A stretch of DNA of 6,470 nucleotides, from assembly GCA_902475445.1 (NCBI GenBank), contig CABRZN010000105.1, forward strand, positions 1 to 6,470. Reading direction: 5' to 3'. Numbering within the stretch: position 1 is the stretch's first letter; every line of letters starts with the position of its first letter. The stretch comes from an uncultured Collinsella sp. Its GTDB lineage: Bacteria; Actinomycetota; Coriobacteriia; Coriobacteriales; Coriobacteriaceae. Of the stretch, positions 5,639 to 6,470 are shown in pieces. Under the pieces are notes generated by a model that ran no database searches, had not been told where the DNA came from, and saw nothing but the letters and a program-made list of their open reading frames with translations. The translations under genes were made by a program, and so were the position numbers.

Positions 5639-5646
5639 GGTATAAG
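5638..5646 (+). promoter_or_regulatory. Extended -10 promoter for the 235-residue protein gene
   Basis: TGG (5638-5640) followed by TATAAG (5641-5646) is a good extended -10. The -35 area lies inside the preceding terminator hairpin and has no strong match. Transcription would start near 5653, leaving a leader of about 26 nt before the ATG at 5679. Confidence 0.55.
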
Positions 5647-5665
5647 AGGACGGAATGACTAACAC

Positions 5666-5671
5666 GAAAGG
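5666..5671 (+). promoter_or_regulatory. Ribosome binding site deciding the start at 5679
   Basis: GAAAGG lies 7 nt before the ATG at 5679. The in-frame ATG at 5655 sits about where transcription would begin and has a poorly spaced purine stretch, so the shorter form is preferred. Confidence 0.7.
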
Positions 5672-5678
5672 TACAACC

Positions 5679-6386
5679 ATGTCCCAGATTGATGATGCCG
5701 AGCTGTTTGGCAATGCCGAGGATCAGCGTGCGTACGAGGACTTTTGCGCCAATCAGGAGGCGGTCGAGAAGTTCACGCTCGACAAGCCCGCGCTTGTCTG
5801 CCGTTGGCGCATGTCCAACAAAAAGGTGCCCATGCTCAACCGCCACATCCGCGCGCTGTCCGAGCGCCTGGTGCAGGGCGAGCCACTTACCCATAACATG
5901 CTCAGCTGGGCCAAGCAGCACGTTGAGTGGTCGCTAGCCGAGGGCGACTATACCGCGCACGACGGCGTACTCATGCTGGTGATCGACATCAACGGCAACG
6001 CCGCCATGACAGTGGGGGAGTACGAGCCGCTCGCCGATACGTCAGCCAAGGCGCTGCGTGCCCGCTCTGCCGAGGCCCGTTCCGAGGCCGACGAAACCGG
6101 CGTGGCGCCCGAGCTGCTTGCTGCCGTCAACGACGGCGAGCTGGCCTTTGTGGCGCCGGCGGACGAGCGCCTGTGCGGCACGGCGACGCTCATCGAACAG
6201 CTGGCCCAGACCAAGGACATCCCAGTCACGCGCGTAGACATTCCCGCACAGCTCAAGGGCGCCTTGTTCCTGGTAAGCGACGAGCACGGCGTGGTGCCTG
6301 CCGCCGACGCCGACGCCGCCGAGTCTGATGCCGCGACGGTCGCCTTCTTTGCCGACGGCTACGAAAAGCTTCGCGCCCGCCGCTAA
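5679..6386 (+). CDS. Conserved-looking hypothetical protein, 235 residues
   Basis: I do not recognise this family. The protein is acidic, with no signal peptide or membrane helix, so it is probably cytosolic. The first 85 residues are mostly charged, helix-like sequence (EDQRAYEDFCANQEAVEKF, then RHIRALSERL). Residues about 88-118 hold a strand-rich stretch (GVLMLVIDINGNAAMTVGEY) that reads like part of a folded domain. A highly charged Ala/Glu linker follows, then a second strand-like block (GELAFVAPADERL, GALFLVSDEHGVVPA) and an Ala/Asp-rich segment before the basic end KLRARR. Coding potential is supported by a long uninterrupted frame, a good ribosome binding site, an upstream promoter and codon use like purH. 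It appears monocistronic in the window. An in-frame start at 5655 would add eight residues. Function cannot be assigned from the sequence. Confidence 0.8.
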   Translation: MSQIDDAELFGNAEDQRAYEDFCANQEAVEKFTLDKPALVCRWRMSNKKVPMLNRHIRALSERLVQGEPLTHNMLSWAKQHVEWSLAEGDYTAHDGVLMLVIDINGNAAMTVGEYEPLADTSAKALRARSAEARSEADETGVAPELLAAVNDGELAFVAPADERLCGTATLIEQLAQTKDIPVTRVDIPAQLKGALFLVSDEHGVVPAADADAAESDAATVAFFADGYEKLRARR

Positions 6387-6470
6387 ATGATTTTTCTGGG
6401 ACGGGGATTATTTAAGGCTCTGTTAGACCAGGATTGACATGCCGACCTGCCGGCTAACTCGCCGTCTCCC
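6387..6470. other. Downstream non-coding tail with a repeat-like segment
   Basis: These 84 bases after the last gene show no terminator stem of convincing length. A run of five T (6391-6395) leads into CTGGGACGGGGATTATTTAA (6396-6415), which resembles the GGGGAC..TTAAATG repeat units at 2823-2887 in composition and order. The region continues past the right edge. Confidence 0.45.

Overview
The window looks like ordinary chromosome from a high-GC Gram-positive gut anaerobe of the Coriobacteriia, most likely Collinsella or a close relative. This is inferred from the codon usage, the protein style and the many structured intergenic repeats. No database search was possible, so the genus is not proven.

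Layout from left to right. (1) Positions 1-509 are non-coding, with a strong GC-rich hairpin, a pair of degenerate repeat units and a promoter for the next gene. (2) Positions 510-2453 (+) encode a 647-residue DUF2207-family membrane protein with a signal peptide, three later membrane segments and a glycine-rich tail. (3) Positions 2454-2905 are a repeat-rich intergenic region. It holds two terminator-like hairpins, an imperfect 30-bp inverted repeat enclosing about 166 bp, and a 24-bp direct repeat. (4) Positions 2906-3547 (-) encode a GNAT-family N-acetyltransferase, convergent with the DUF2207 gene. (5) Positions 3548-3824 are the divergent control region between the acetyltransferase and purH. 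(6) Positions 3825-5432 (+) encode complete bifunctional PurH, the last two steps of de novo IMP synthesis. (7) Positions 5433-5678 carry three successive stem-loops, the last a clear intrinsic terminator, followed by a promoter. (8) Positions 5679-6386 (+) encode a 235-residue soluble acidic protein of unknown function. (9) The tail to 6470 begins with another repeat-like segment.

The four genes do not form an operon. Each has its own control region, most are flanked by terminator-like hairpins, and their functions (envelope protein, acetyltransferase, purine synthesis, unknown) are not obviously linked. The most unusual content is between the genes: several families of inverted and direct repeats, including one long hairpin that begins inside the purH stop codon. 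No CRISPR array, transposase, toxin-antitoxin pair, tRNA or rRNA was recognised.
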